Shown here piece by piece: positions 32,542 through 39,639 of a stretch of DNA of 64,000 nt. The position numbers were made by a program, and so were the translations under genes. This stretch comes from an uncultured Actinomycetes bacterium. GTDB lineage: Bacteria > Actinomycetota > Acidimicrobiia > Acidimicrobiales > Microtrichaceae. The notes under the pieces were generated by a model that was not told the origin of the DNA, made no database searches, and was given only the letters and a program-made list of their open reading frames with translations. The stretch lies in the NCBI GenBank assembly GCA_903852755.1, contig CAINRS010000140.1, positions 22,052-86,051 of the forward strand, given 5' to 3'. Within the stretch, counting starts at the first letter, position 1. Each line of letters begins with the position of its first letter.

Positions 32542-33162
32542 ATGGACGACACACGACCGACAGGTGCGTTCAGCGGGACGACCGGGGAGCGGGGCCAGGG
32601 GGAACCCGGCGGGTTCGACGGCTTCGAACCGCTGTTCACCCGGGTGTTCCCCGCAGTGGTCGGTCTCCTGCGGAGGGTCGCCGATCCCGTCGGAGCGGAT
32701 CCCGGTTGCCGCAACGCAGCGGTGGACCGCTCGGTGGAGGCGTTCGCCTGGGCCAGGGTGCGCCACCTCGACGACTCCGACCGGAGCGTCGCTCGCGTGG
32801 TGGCCCGTGCGCTGGATTCCGGTCTGGAACTCCTGGTCGACCCGGCACACCTCTGTCCGCTCCCCGCCGACGTGGAGCCCGCCGATCTGCTCGACGGCGA
32901 CGTCCTGACCGCGGAGCTCGCGCAGTCCTGGGCGACACTCGGCATTCCGTCCCCGGAGCTGCACACCGCGCTCGTCGACGTCGACCGCCGAGCCCGACGG
33001 GTGGGACTGGCGAGCCTCGGGGCCGGACTGGTGCTCGAGGACGTCGCGGCGTTGCTGGATCTGCGTGGTGACCACGCACTCGATGCGCTCGCCGAGGTCG
33101 CCGAACGTCTCACGGTGCGTCGGCGGCAGCGATCGGGGGCGGCCGCGGGGGTCTCGTCGTGA
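32542..33162 (+). CDS. Degenerate ECF sigma factor-like protein
   Basis: The 206-residue protein is laid out like an ECF sigma factor but with poor core motifs. The segment after FEPLFTRVFPAVVGLLRRVAD aligns in position with region 2, and LVLEDVAALLDLRGDHALDALAEVAERL near the C-terminus looks like a region 4 helix-turn-helix. The usual D-x-x-Q-E-x-F motif of region 2.2 is not visible. The gene overlaps the next one (GTGA), which encodes a single-pass membrane protein, the arrangement expected for sigma/anti-sigma pairs. AGGAG directly abuts the ATG, which is atypical. The call is inference; it may be a pseudo-sigma or adaptor. Confidence 0.45.
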   Translation: MDDTRPTGAFSGTTGERGQGEPGGFDGFEPLFTRVFPAVVGLLRRVADPVGADPGCRNAAVDRSVEAFAWARVRHLDDSDRSVARVVARALDSGLELLVDPAHLCPLPADVEPADLLDGDVLTAELAQSWATLGIPSPELHTALVDVDRRARRVGLASLGAGLVLEDVAALLDLRGDHALDALAEVAERLTVRRRQRSGAAAGVSS

Positions 33163-34253
33163 GCGAGGTCGTCCTCCCCGAGCCCGTGGCACCCGACTCG
33201 ACCCGTTCCGAGCAGGTGGTCGAGGAGTTGCGCGAGCCGGGTCTCGACCTCCCGGCGGCGTGGAGGCGGCTCGAGTCCGAGGTCGCGGGTCGACGGCGTC
33301 GCCGGTTGGTCTCGGCAGGGGTGGGCCTGGTGGTGATCGGCCTGGTGGCTGCAGGCGCCTGGATGGTCGGCCAGCGCGGCGACGACGTCGAGACGACCAG
33401 TGGCGGAACCTCCACCACGACGCTGCCGGTGCCCTCGACCAGTACCCCGGAGGCCATCGCCGTCGCCCCGGTCACGACGTCGAGCACGGTGCCGGCCTCG
33501 GCCGGGGTGGCGCCACCGGTCGAGCCGGTGGCCCGGAGCCCCCTGGGGGCGGAGTTGTCGGTACCCCGAGGTGTCCGGGTCGGCACGCCGTTCACGCTGG
33601 CCATCGACTGGAACGACGCCGACCACGCCGCCGCGGGCGAGCCGACCGTCGAGGTGGAGTGGAACGATCCGTACCTGGCTCCAGCGGCGGCCGAACCGCC
33701 ACCGTCGAGCTGTGGCTCCGCCGGCTCACCGCGGGCGGGGAGGATCGAGCGCACGTTCCGCTACTCGACCGCAGGATCACGTTCGATCGTCGTGCGCCTG
33801 CAGTCGTGCTCGGGATCCGGCGGGTTCGCCGAGGACCTGACGGTGGAGCTGCCGGTCGACGTCGGCGCGGTGAGCGGCACACCGCTCGTCGCAGCGGTCG
33901 ATCCTGCTGCCGGTGATCCGGATGTCGCCGAGGCGGTGCGCTACCCGGCGGACGCCGGTGGGGCGCAGACGCTCGCCAACCGTTCGACCGCCGTCGACCA
34001 GGTGCTCCGACGCGACCGTGGCCAGCGGGCCACGGTCCTGGTCGCCGACTCGTGGGCCGCTGGGGACGTCCTGCTGCTGCAGTTCCCCGATGCGAGTTGC
34101 CGGTGGGCGACGCTCGGCTCCGCAGCGGGAGGGGCTGCGGCGGTCCTGACGCAGTCGGGGTGTCAGCCGGAGCGGCCGACCACGACGGTGCCGTCCACGA
34201 CTGCACCGTCGACGACGTCGACCTCGTCGTCGACCACGACGACGTCACCGTAG
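33159..34253 (+). CDS. Single-pass membrane protein with Thr/Ser-rich tail (anti-sigma-like arrangement)
   Basis: The 364-residue protein has a cytoplasmic N-terminal segment of about 47 residues (EELREPGLDLPAAWRRLESEVA), then one transmembrane helix (LVSAGVGLVVIGLVAAGAWMV). A large extracytoplasmic domain follows, flanked by Thr/Ser/Pro linkers and ending in a run of Thr and Ser. The N-terminal segment is short for a classical anti-sigma domain, and no zinc HxxxCxxC is present. GTG 33159 overlaps the upstream stop. The last 91 nt overlap the 3' end of fbiC on the other strand. A sensor or anti-sigma role is inferred from layout. Confidence 0.6.
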   Translation: MSEVVLPEPVAPDSTRSEQVVEELREPGLDLPAAWRRLESEVAGRRRRRLVSAGVGLVVIGLVAAGAWMVGQRGDDVETTSGGTSTTTLPVPSTSTPEAIAVAPVTTSSTVPASAGVAPPVEPVARSPLGAELSVPRGVRVGTPFTLAIDWNDADHAAAGEPTVEVEWNDPYLAPAAAEPPPSSCGSAGSPRAGRIERTFRYSTAGSRSIVVRLQSCSGSGGFAEDLTVELPVDVGAVSGTPLVAAVDPAAGDPDVAEAVRYPADAGGAQTLANRSTAVDQVLRRDRGQRATVLVADSWAAGDVLLLQFPDASCRWATLGSAAGGAAAVLTQSGCQPERPTTTVPSTTAPSTTSTSSSTTTTSP

Positions 34254-36574
34254 AGGGTCGACCGCTGGCGGAGGCTCCGCCCGTGACGCGCTGCGAGCTC
34301 CGCGAACTCCGCCGGATCGGCCCTCGTGCCGTGCAGGGCACCGGCGGCACGGGAGATGTTCTCGTCGATCAGCGTGCCGCCGAGGTCGTCGACCCCGGCA
34401 CGGAGCAATTGGTCCACTCCCTCGAGACCGAGCTTGACCCAGCTGGCCTGCACGTGGTCGATGAGCCCGTGGTAGGCGATCCGGGCGACGGCGTGCACCA
34501 GGACGACCTCCCGCCAGGTCGGACCACGCCGACTCCTGCGCTGCAGGTAGATCGGTGACGCCATGTGGACGAACGGGAGACCGACGAACTCGGTGAACCC
34601 ACCGGTGTCCTCCTGGAGCTCGCGAGTGCTGAGCAGGTGGGTGATCCACGAATCGGGGTGTTCGACCGTGCCGAACATCATGGTGACGTTGCTGCGCAGT
34701 CCGACCCGGTGCGCGGTCCGGTGTGCCTCGAGCCAGGCCTCGCTCGAGAGCTTGTCCGGGCAGATCACCGCGCGGACCCTGTCGTCGAGGATCTCCGCAG
34801 CGGTTCCGGGCAGGCTCCGCAGCCCGGCGTCGTGGAGCCTCCGCAGGTACGACTCGAGCGGTTCGCCGAGCCGGGCGGCTCCCTCGGTGACCTCCAGGGC
34901 GGTGAATCCGTGCAGGTGCAGCTCCGGGGCGGCCTCGTGCACGGCCCGGCACACGTCGATGTAGTAGTCGCCGTCGAAGTCCGGGTGGATCCCGCCCTGC
35001 AGGCAGACCTCGGTGGCACCCAGTGCTGCGGCCTCTGCGGCCCGTTCGGCGATGTCGTCGAGGCTCAGGAGGTACGGGGCCCCGCGGAGGTTGAGGCTCA
35101 GCGGGCCCTTGGAGAACCCGCAGAACCGGCACTTGAACGTGCACACGTTGGTGTAGTTGATGTTGCGGTTGAAGACCCACGTGAGGGAGTCCCCGACGCT
35201 CCGCCGCCGGAGTTCGTCCGCCGTCGCTGCCACGGAGCGGACGTCGGGGCCACGGGCGGCCAGGAGCACGGCGAGCTCCTCGGCGCCCACTCGCTCGCCG
35301 CCGAGCACCCCGGTGAGGACCTCTGCGACGGGTCCGGTCGTCCGGATCGGGAGCTCGTCGTCGAGGAGCACCGGAGGGGAGGCGCCGGTGCCGGAGTACC
35401 AGGCCGTCGAGACGTCACCGACGAGCCGGACCTCCGCTCCGTCGCCCACCACGTCGATCCGTCCGACACGCTCCGGATGGAACGAGCCGGGATCATCCCG
35501 GGCGAGGCACTCGGCATCGGACCGGTCGAGCACGGCGAAGTGCAACCCCGGGTCGAGCCATCGGTCGGGGTCGCCTGCGAACGCCGGGTGGATCGTGAGC
35601 CGAGGTGCCAGGGTGTACCCGGCCTCCTCGGTGATGCGGCGGAGTCGATCCACCTCGGGCCAGGGCCGCTCGGGGTTCACGTGGTCGGCGGTGACCGGGG
35701 AGACGCCACCCCAGTCGTCGATCCCGGCGTCGAGCAGGACCCTCAGGTCGTCGCTCAGATTGGGCGGGCACTGGAGGTGGATCTCGGGAGGCAGGATCAC
35801 CCGTGCGAGGGCGACCGCGTCGAGGAGGTCCTCCGTCGGGCAGGGTCGGGACCGGAACATCGCCGTCCCCGCCTTGGGGAGGAAGTTCTGGACGATCACC
35901 TCCTGGACGTGCCCGTGGCGACGGTGCGACTCGGCGATCGCCTCGAGTGCCCGGATGCGGTCGTCACGGTCCTCGCCGATCCCGACCAGGATCCCCGTCG
36001 TGAAGGGGATGCTGAGGGCCCCGGCCGCCTCGAGCGTCGCGAGGCGCCGGGCGGGGACCTTGTCCGGTGCGCCCCGGTGGCAGTCCAGGTCGTCGCGGAG
36101 GGACTCGACCATCATCCCCTGGGACGGGGAGACGGTTCGCAGCCTGGCGAGGTCGTCGGGATCCAGCGCGCCGGCGTTGGCGTGGGGGAGCAGCCCGGTC
36201 GCCTCGAGCACGGCCGAGGCGGCGGCCACCAGATAGTCGACCGTGGAGGTGTACCCGTGTTCCGCCAGCCACTCGGCGGCGTCGGGGTACCGGGCCTCGG
36301 GCGCCTCACCCAGGGTGAAGAGCGCCTCGTGGCAGCCCACCTCGGCACCCCGCCGGGCGATGGCGACCACCTCGTCGATCGAGAGGTACGGCGACTCGAG
36401 CCGGGCGGGCGGCTGTGCGAAGGTGCAGTAGCCGCAACGGTCCCGGCACAGCATCGTGAGCGGGATGAAGACCTTGGGGGAGTAGGTGGTCCGGGTGCCG
36501 TGGGCTTCCCGGCGGATCCGGCGGGCCTCGGCGAGCAGGTCCGGGTGGGCGACGGCCCAGTCGGTGGTCCTCAC
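34163..36574 (-). CDS. fbiC: FO synthase, CofG/CofH fusion (coenzyme F420 biosynthesis)
   Basis: The 803-residue protein has two radical-SAM modules that build 7,8-didemethyl-8-hydroxy-5-deazariboflavin (FO). The CofG half has the cluster motif CRDRCGYC (Cys 43, 47, 50) and the CofH half CTFKCRFC (Cys 478, 482, 485). Each is followed by recognisable barrel segments (GRPW-type and GGIHPDFDGDYYID). The fusion is typical of Actinobacteria. The last roughly 27 residues after STLYG are a Val/Asp-only tail that lies antisense to the neighbouring gene's Thr/Ser tail. GTG 36574 overlaps the stop of the HxlR regulator gene. Confidence 0.95.
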   Translation of the reverse strand: MRTTDWAVAHPDLLAEARRIRREAHGTRTTYSPKVFIPLTMLCRDRCGYCTFAQPPARLESPYLSIDEVVAIARRGAEVGCHEALFTLGEAPEARYPDAAEWLAEHGYTSTVDYLVAAASAVLEATGLLPHANAGALDPDDLARLRTVSPSQGMMVESLRDDLDCHRGAPDKVPARRLATLEAAGALSIPFTTGILVGIGEDRDDRIRALEAIAESHRRHGHVQEVIVQNFLPKAGTAMFRSRPCPTEDLLDAVALARVILPPEIHLQCPPNLSDDLRVLLDAGIDDWGGVSPVTADHVNPERPWPEVDRLRRITEEAGYTLAPRLTIHPAFAGDPDRWLDPGLHFAVLDRSDAECLARDDPGSFHPERVGRIDVVGDGAEVRLVGDVSTAWYSGTGASPPVLLDDELPIRTTGPVAEVLTGVLGGERVGAEELAVLLAARGPDVRSVAATADELRRRSVGDSLTWVFNRNINYTNVCTFKCRFCGFSKGPLSLNLRGAPYLLSLDDIAERAAEAAALGATEVCLQGGIHPDFDGDYYIDVCRAVHEAAPELHLHGFTALEVTEGAARLGEPLESYLRRLHDAGLRSLPGTAAEILDDRVRAVICPDKLSSEAWLEAHRTAHRVGLRSNVTMMFGTVEHPDSWITHLLSTRELQEDTGGFTEFVGLPFVHMASPIYLQRRSRRGPTWREVVLVHAVARIAYHGLIDHVQASWVKLGLEGVDQLLRAGVDDLGGTLIDENISRAAGALHGTRADPAEFAELAARHGRSLRQRSTLYGDVVVVDDEVDVVDGAVVDGTVVVGRSG

Positions 36575-37029
36575 GAGGCCGCTCCCCGGTCGTGACGGCT
36601 GGAAACCTCGAGCGGTCCGAAGTCGACGCCACAGGTCTCGCAGTGGAAGCCGAGATCGAACGTCTCACCGCACGTCGAGTGCACGAGGACCGTCGGCGGA
36701 TCCCCGTCCTGGAGCCAGCGGTCGCCCCAGCGCATGAGGGCGACGAGGATCGGGGAGAGTTCCCGTCCCATGTCGGTCAGGCGGTACTCGTCGCGGGGCG
36801 GGTGCTCCTGGTACCTGCGGCGGGCCAGGATTCCGGCGTCGACGAGCCTGCGGAGCCGGTCGGACAGCACGGCGCGGGGGATGCCGAGGTCACGTCGGAT
36901 CTCGTCGAAGCGCCGGAGGCCCCGGAACGAGTCCCGCAGGATGAGCATGCTCCACCGGTCGCCGACCAGGTCGAGCGCCTGTTCGATCGAGCACGGCGTC
37001 GATCGGTCCCGGAGCGCGATGTCGTCCAC
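36571..37029 (-). CDS. HxlR-family transcriptional regulator with C-terminal zinc-ribbon-like motif
   Basis: The 152-residue protein has a winged helix-turn-helix typical of HxlR: CSIEQALDLVGDRWSMLILRDSFRGLRRFDEIRRDLGI, then VLSDRLRRLVDAGIL and EYRLTDMGREL. Cys13 is at the conserved N-terminal position that is redox-active in some HxlR proteins. The C-terminus adds STCGETFDLGFHCETCGVDFG, a likely zinc ribbon (CG...CxxCG). It is leaderless: TAGGGT lies 6 nt before GTG 37029, with TTGGTT 17 nt further up. A perfect palindrome covers that -35. Its stop overlaps fbiC, so it probably controls itself and FO synthase. Confidence 0.9.
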   Translation of the reverse strand: MDDIALRDRSTPCSIEQALDLVGDRWSMLILRDSFRGLRRFDEIRRDLGIPRAVLSDRLRRLVDAGILARRRYQEHPPRDEYRLTDMGRELSPILVALMRWGDRWLQDGDPPTVLVHSTCGETFDLGFHCETCGVDFGPLEVSSRHDRGAAS

Positions 37030-37035
37030 GGGACG

Positions 37036-37064
37036 ACCCTAGGCGGGTTCAGGTTCCGAACCAA
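37036..37064 (-). promoter_or_regulatory. -35/-10 promoter of the HxlR-fbiC operon
   Basis: The minus strand carries TTGGTT (37064-37059), a 17-nt spacer and TAGGGT (37041-37036), 6 nt before GTG 37029. This is the best complete promoter seen in the window. Confidence 0.65.
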
Positions 37065-37076
37065 GTCGGTTCGGAA
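37054..37076. promoter_or_regulatory. Perfect 9-bp inverted repeat: candidate HxlR operator
   Basis: TTCCGAACC and GGTTCGGAA flank a 5-nt spacer. The site overlaps the -35 of the regulator's own promoter, which suits autorepression. Binding by this HxlR protein is inferred. Confidence 0.6.
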
Positions 37077-37112
37077 ATCGAACGTAGTGCCCGGCGTCTG
37101 CTCGAGCGGTGG

Positions 37113-39098
37113 TCAGCCCTCCCGGCCGACGAGGCCGGTGGCGACCTCGGCCACGTGCTCAGGGGTGATCCCCAGCTCACGCAGGACGGTGGCGCCCGGC
37201 GCCGACGCGCCGAACCGGTCGATCCCCACCGAGGCATCCGCGTACTCGGCCCAACCGATGGTGGTCCCGGCCTCGACCGAGACCACGGGGACGCCCGGTG
37301 GCAGGAGCTCGTCGCGGTACTGCGGGCCCTGGGCACGGAACAGTTCCCAGCTGGGCATCGACACGACGCGGGCGGTGGTGCCGTCGTCCGACAGTCGCCC
37401 GGCAGCGTCGACGGCGACGGCGACCTCGGTGCCGGTCCCGACCAGCACCACGTCCGGACGCTCTGCGTCGATGACCGTGTAGGCACCCCGGGCCACACCC
37501 TCCCGGGCGCGTTCGAGCGACGTCGCGAGGGTGGGGGTGCCCTGACGGGACAGCACCAGCGCAACCGGGCCGTTGCCCTCCACCGCCACCCTCCACGCCG
37601 CTGCGGTCTCGTTGCCGTCGGCGGGTCGGATCACGGTCAGGTCCGGGATCAGCCGCAGGCTCATGACGTGCTCGACGGGCTGGTGGGTGGGGCCGTCCTC
37701 GCCGACACCGACGGAGTCGTGGCTCCAGACGAAGACACACTTGGAACGCGACAGCGCGGCGAGTCGGACGGCGCCGCGCATGTAGTCGCTGAAGACCAGG
37801 AAGGTGCCCGCCACAGGGAACACGCCCCCGTGGTCCGCGGCACCGACGAGGATCGCCCCCATGGCGTGCTCACGGATACCGAAGTGGATGAGCTCCCCCT
37901 CGGGTGTGGAGCGGGACAGCACCGGCCGGCCGGGGAGCTGGTTCCCGGTGTTGCCGATCAGGTCGGCCCCTCCGGAGAGGAGGCCCGGCACGCCTCCGAT
38001 CAGCGAGGTGAGACAGGCCTGGGACGCCTGACGGGTGGCGGGGGAGTCCGCGGGTCCGAAGGTCGGGAGCGCCTCGTCCCACCCCGGCAGTCCGGTCGCG
38101 CCCATGGAGGCCTCCCACTCGGCCGCCCGGGTGGCGATGATCGGCGCGGAGCGCTGCTCCCAGTCCTCGCGCTGGAGCGCACCGCGGGTGCCGGCCGACC
38201 GGTACATGGCCAGGACCTCGGCGGGGACGTGGAACTCCTCGTCGGGAGGGAGGCCCATGACCTCCTTGGTGCGGCGGATGTCGTCCTCGGAGAACGCGAG
38301 GCCGTGCGCGCGCGGGTCGTCCGTGAGGTCCGGCGACGGCGTGGCGATGTGGGTCCGCACGATGATGAGCGACGGTCGGTCCTCGGCCTCCCTGGCCTCA
38401 CGGAAGGCCGCCTCGAGGGCGTCCAGGTCCTCGCCTGCCTCTCCGAGTTCGAGCACGTGCCAGCCGTAGGCCCGGAACCGGCCCGGCGCGTCGTCGCTCA
38501 GCGCCAGTTCGGTCGGGCCGTCGATCGAGATGTGGTTGTCGTCGTACAGGTAGACGAGTCGGCCCAGGCCCAGGTGGCCGGCGAGCGAGGCGGCCTCGTG
38601 CGAGATGCCCTCCTCCAGGTCGCCGTCGGAGACGAACGCGTGGACGTGGTGGTCGCAGACGTCCGGACCGAACCTCGTCCTGAGGTGCTGCTCGGCGATC
38701 GCCATGCCGACCCCGTTGGCGAACCCCTGACCCAACGGCCCGGTCGTGACCTCGATCCCCACGGTGTGTCCCCGCTCCGGGTGGCCCGGTGTGCGTGACC
38801 CCCACTGGCGGAACGACTCCAGGTCGTCGAGTTCGAGTCCGTACCCCGTCAGGTGGAGCATCGCGTACTGGAGGATCGAGGCGTGTCCGCAGCTCAGGAT
38901 GAAGCGGTCCCGGTCCGGCCAGTCGGGAGCAGATGCGTCGTAGCGCATGATGCGGGTCCACAGCACGTGCGCAGCCGGGGCGAGTGCCATGGCCGTCCCC
39001 TGGTGCCCCGAGTTGGCCCGGTGGGGTCCGTCCATGGACAGCCCGCGGATCACGTCGATCCCGAGTCGCTCGAGGTCCGGGGTTGGGTCGGTCGTCAC
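37113..39098 (-). CDS. tkt: Transketolase
   Basis: The 661-residue ThDP enzyme of the non-oxidative pentose phosphate pathway transfers a two-carbon unit between ketoses and aldoses. Full transketolase layout is present: the N-terminal GHQGTAMALAPAAHVLW, the ThDP-binding SDGDLEEG...YDDNHISIDG, the pyrimidine domain with IREHAMGAILVGAADHGG, SHDSVGVGEDGPTHQPVEH (catalytic His region) and a C-terminal domain. The length is normal. GTG 39098 is chosen for GGAGG about 7 nt upstream and a TACTGT -10 about 32 nt upstream. It is convergent with nothing and follows the HxlR promoter region downstream. Confidence 0.94.
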   Translation of the reverse strand: MTTDPTPDLERLGIDVIRGLSMDGPHRANSGHQGTAMALAPAAHVLWTRIMRYDASAPDWPDRDRFILSCGHASILQYAMLHLTGYGLELDDLESFRQWGSRTPGHPERGHTVGIEVTTGPLGQGFANGVGMAIAEQHLRTRFGPDVCDHHVHAFVSDGDLEEGISHEAASLAGHLGLGRLVYLYDDNHISIDGPTELALSDDAPGRFRAYGWHVLELGEAGEDLDALEAAFREAREAEDRPSLIIVRTHIATPSPDLTDDPRAHGLAFSEDDIRRTKEVMGLPPDEEFHVPAEVLAMYRSAGTRGALQREDWEQRSAPIIATRAAEWEASMGATGLPGWDEALPTFGPADSPATRQASQACLTSLIGGVPGLLSGGADLIGNTGNQLPGRPVLSRSTPEGELIHFGIREHAMGAILVGAADHGGVFPVAGTFLVFSDYMRGAVRLAALSRSKCVFVWSHDSVGVGEDGPTHQPVEHVMSLRLIPDLTVIRPADGNETAAAWRVAVEGNGPVALVLSRQGTPTLATSLERAREGVARGAYTVIDAERPDVVLVGTGTEVAVAVDAAGRLSDDGTTARVVSMPSWELFRAQGPQYRDELLPPGVPVVSVEAGTTIGWAEYADASVGIDRFGASAPGATVLRELGITPEHVAEVATGLVGREG

Positions 39099-39130
39099 AG
39101 GGGTGCCTCCGCGTCGCAGCTGACCGTCGG

Positions 39131-39136
39131 ACAGTA
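39131..39136 (-). promoter_or_regulatory. -10 element (TACTGT) for tkt
   Basis: TACTGT on the minus strand predicts a roughly 25-nt leader that contains the GGAGG site before GTG 39098. Confidence 0.45.
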
Positions 39137-39159
39137 GCGGGCGACGCCCGAACCGCCGG

Positions 39160-39561
39160 TCACGCGTCCGGGGCGTCCACCGGGGGCAGGATCGAGTACG
39201 GGATGGTGGTGACCGGACCCTGGTCGATGCGACAGTTGGCCTCGATGGTCCCGGGGCCCTCGTAGGTGAGTTCGGCCCGCACGAGCTGCTGGCGGAACCG
39301 GCCGGGTTCGACCTGGAGCGGCTGGACGTTGCGGGCGACCTCGTCGCCGCGCTCATCGGTGAAGACGGTCTCGAGCACCCCGGAACCCTCGCCGCCGGCG
39401 GGACACCGCACGATGACGACCAGGTGCGGCTCCACGGTCACCGGGAACGCCGCCGGCGCCGGGGCGGAGAACTGGATGCCCCGCAGGTCGATCCGTGTGG
39501 CCGGGCCCGGGACCTGCCGCATCTCGATGTCGTCGATGAACAGCGCTGCGATGATCTGCAC
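39160..39561 (-). CDS. Conserved hypothetical protein, possibly DUF6941-like
   Basis: The 133-residue protein is all-beta in appearance. The opening VQIIAALFIDDIEMRQ, with a later LVVIVRCPA and a C-terminal GTIEANCRI...TIPYSILPP, recalls DUF6941-type proteins, but this is from memory of pattern only. No signal or membrane segment is seen. GTG 39561 is supported by TACGCT 6 nt upstream. It is divergent from the acyl-CoA synthetase gene at 39640, sharing a 78-bp promoter region. Function is unknown. Confidence 0.55.
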   Translation of the reverse strand: MQIIAALFIDDIEMRQVPGPATRIDLRGIQFSAPAPAAFPVTVEPHLVVIVRCPAGGEGSGVLETVFTDERGDEVARNVQPLQVEPGRFRQQLVRAELTYEGPGTIEANCRIDQGPVTTIPYSILPPVDAPDA

Positions 39562-39567
39562 GCGCCC

Positions 39568-39573
39568 AGCGTA
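39568..39573 (-). promoter_or_regulatory. -10 element (TACGCT) of a leaderless promoter
   Basis: TACGCT on the minus strand lies 6 nt before GTG 39561. Confidence 0.6.
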
Positions 39574-39627
39574 GGGCCCGGGTCCCTCCCGACCCCAGCG
39601 TGCGCGACCGTCCCCGGAGGCGGCGTC

Positions 39628-39633
39628 TAGGTT
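39628..39633 (+). promoter_or_regulatory. -10 element (TAGGTT) of a leaderless promoter
   Basis: TAGGTT lies 6 nt before GTG 39640. Confidence 0.6.
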
Positions 39634-39639
39634 GCCCGT

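Noticed and set aside
34565..36595. 676-codon plus-strand frame antisense to fbiC
   Set aside because: fbiC has two intact radical-SAM motifs on the other strand; this frame has no homology-like features.
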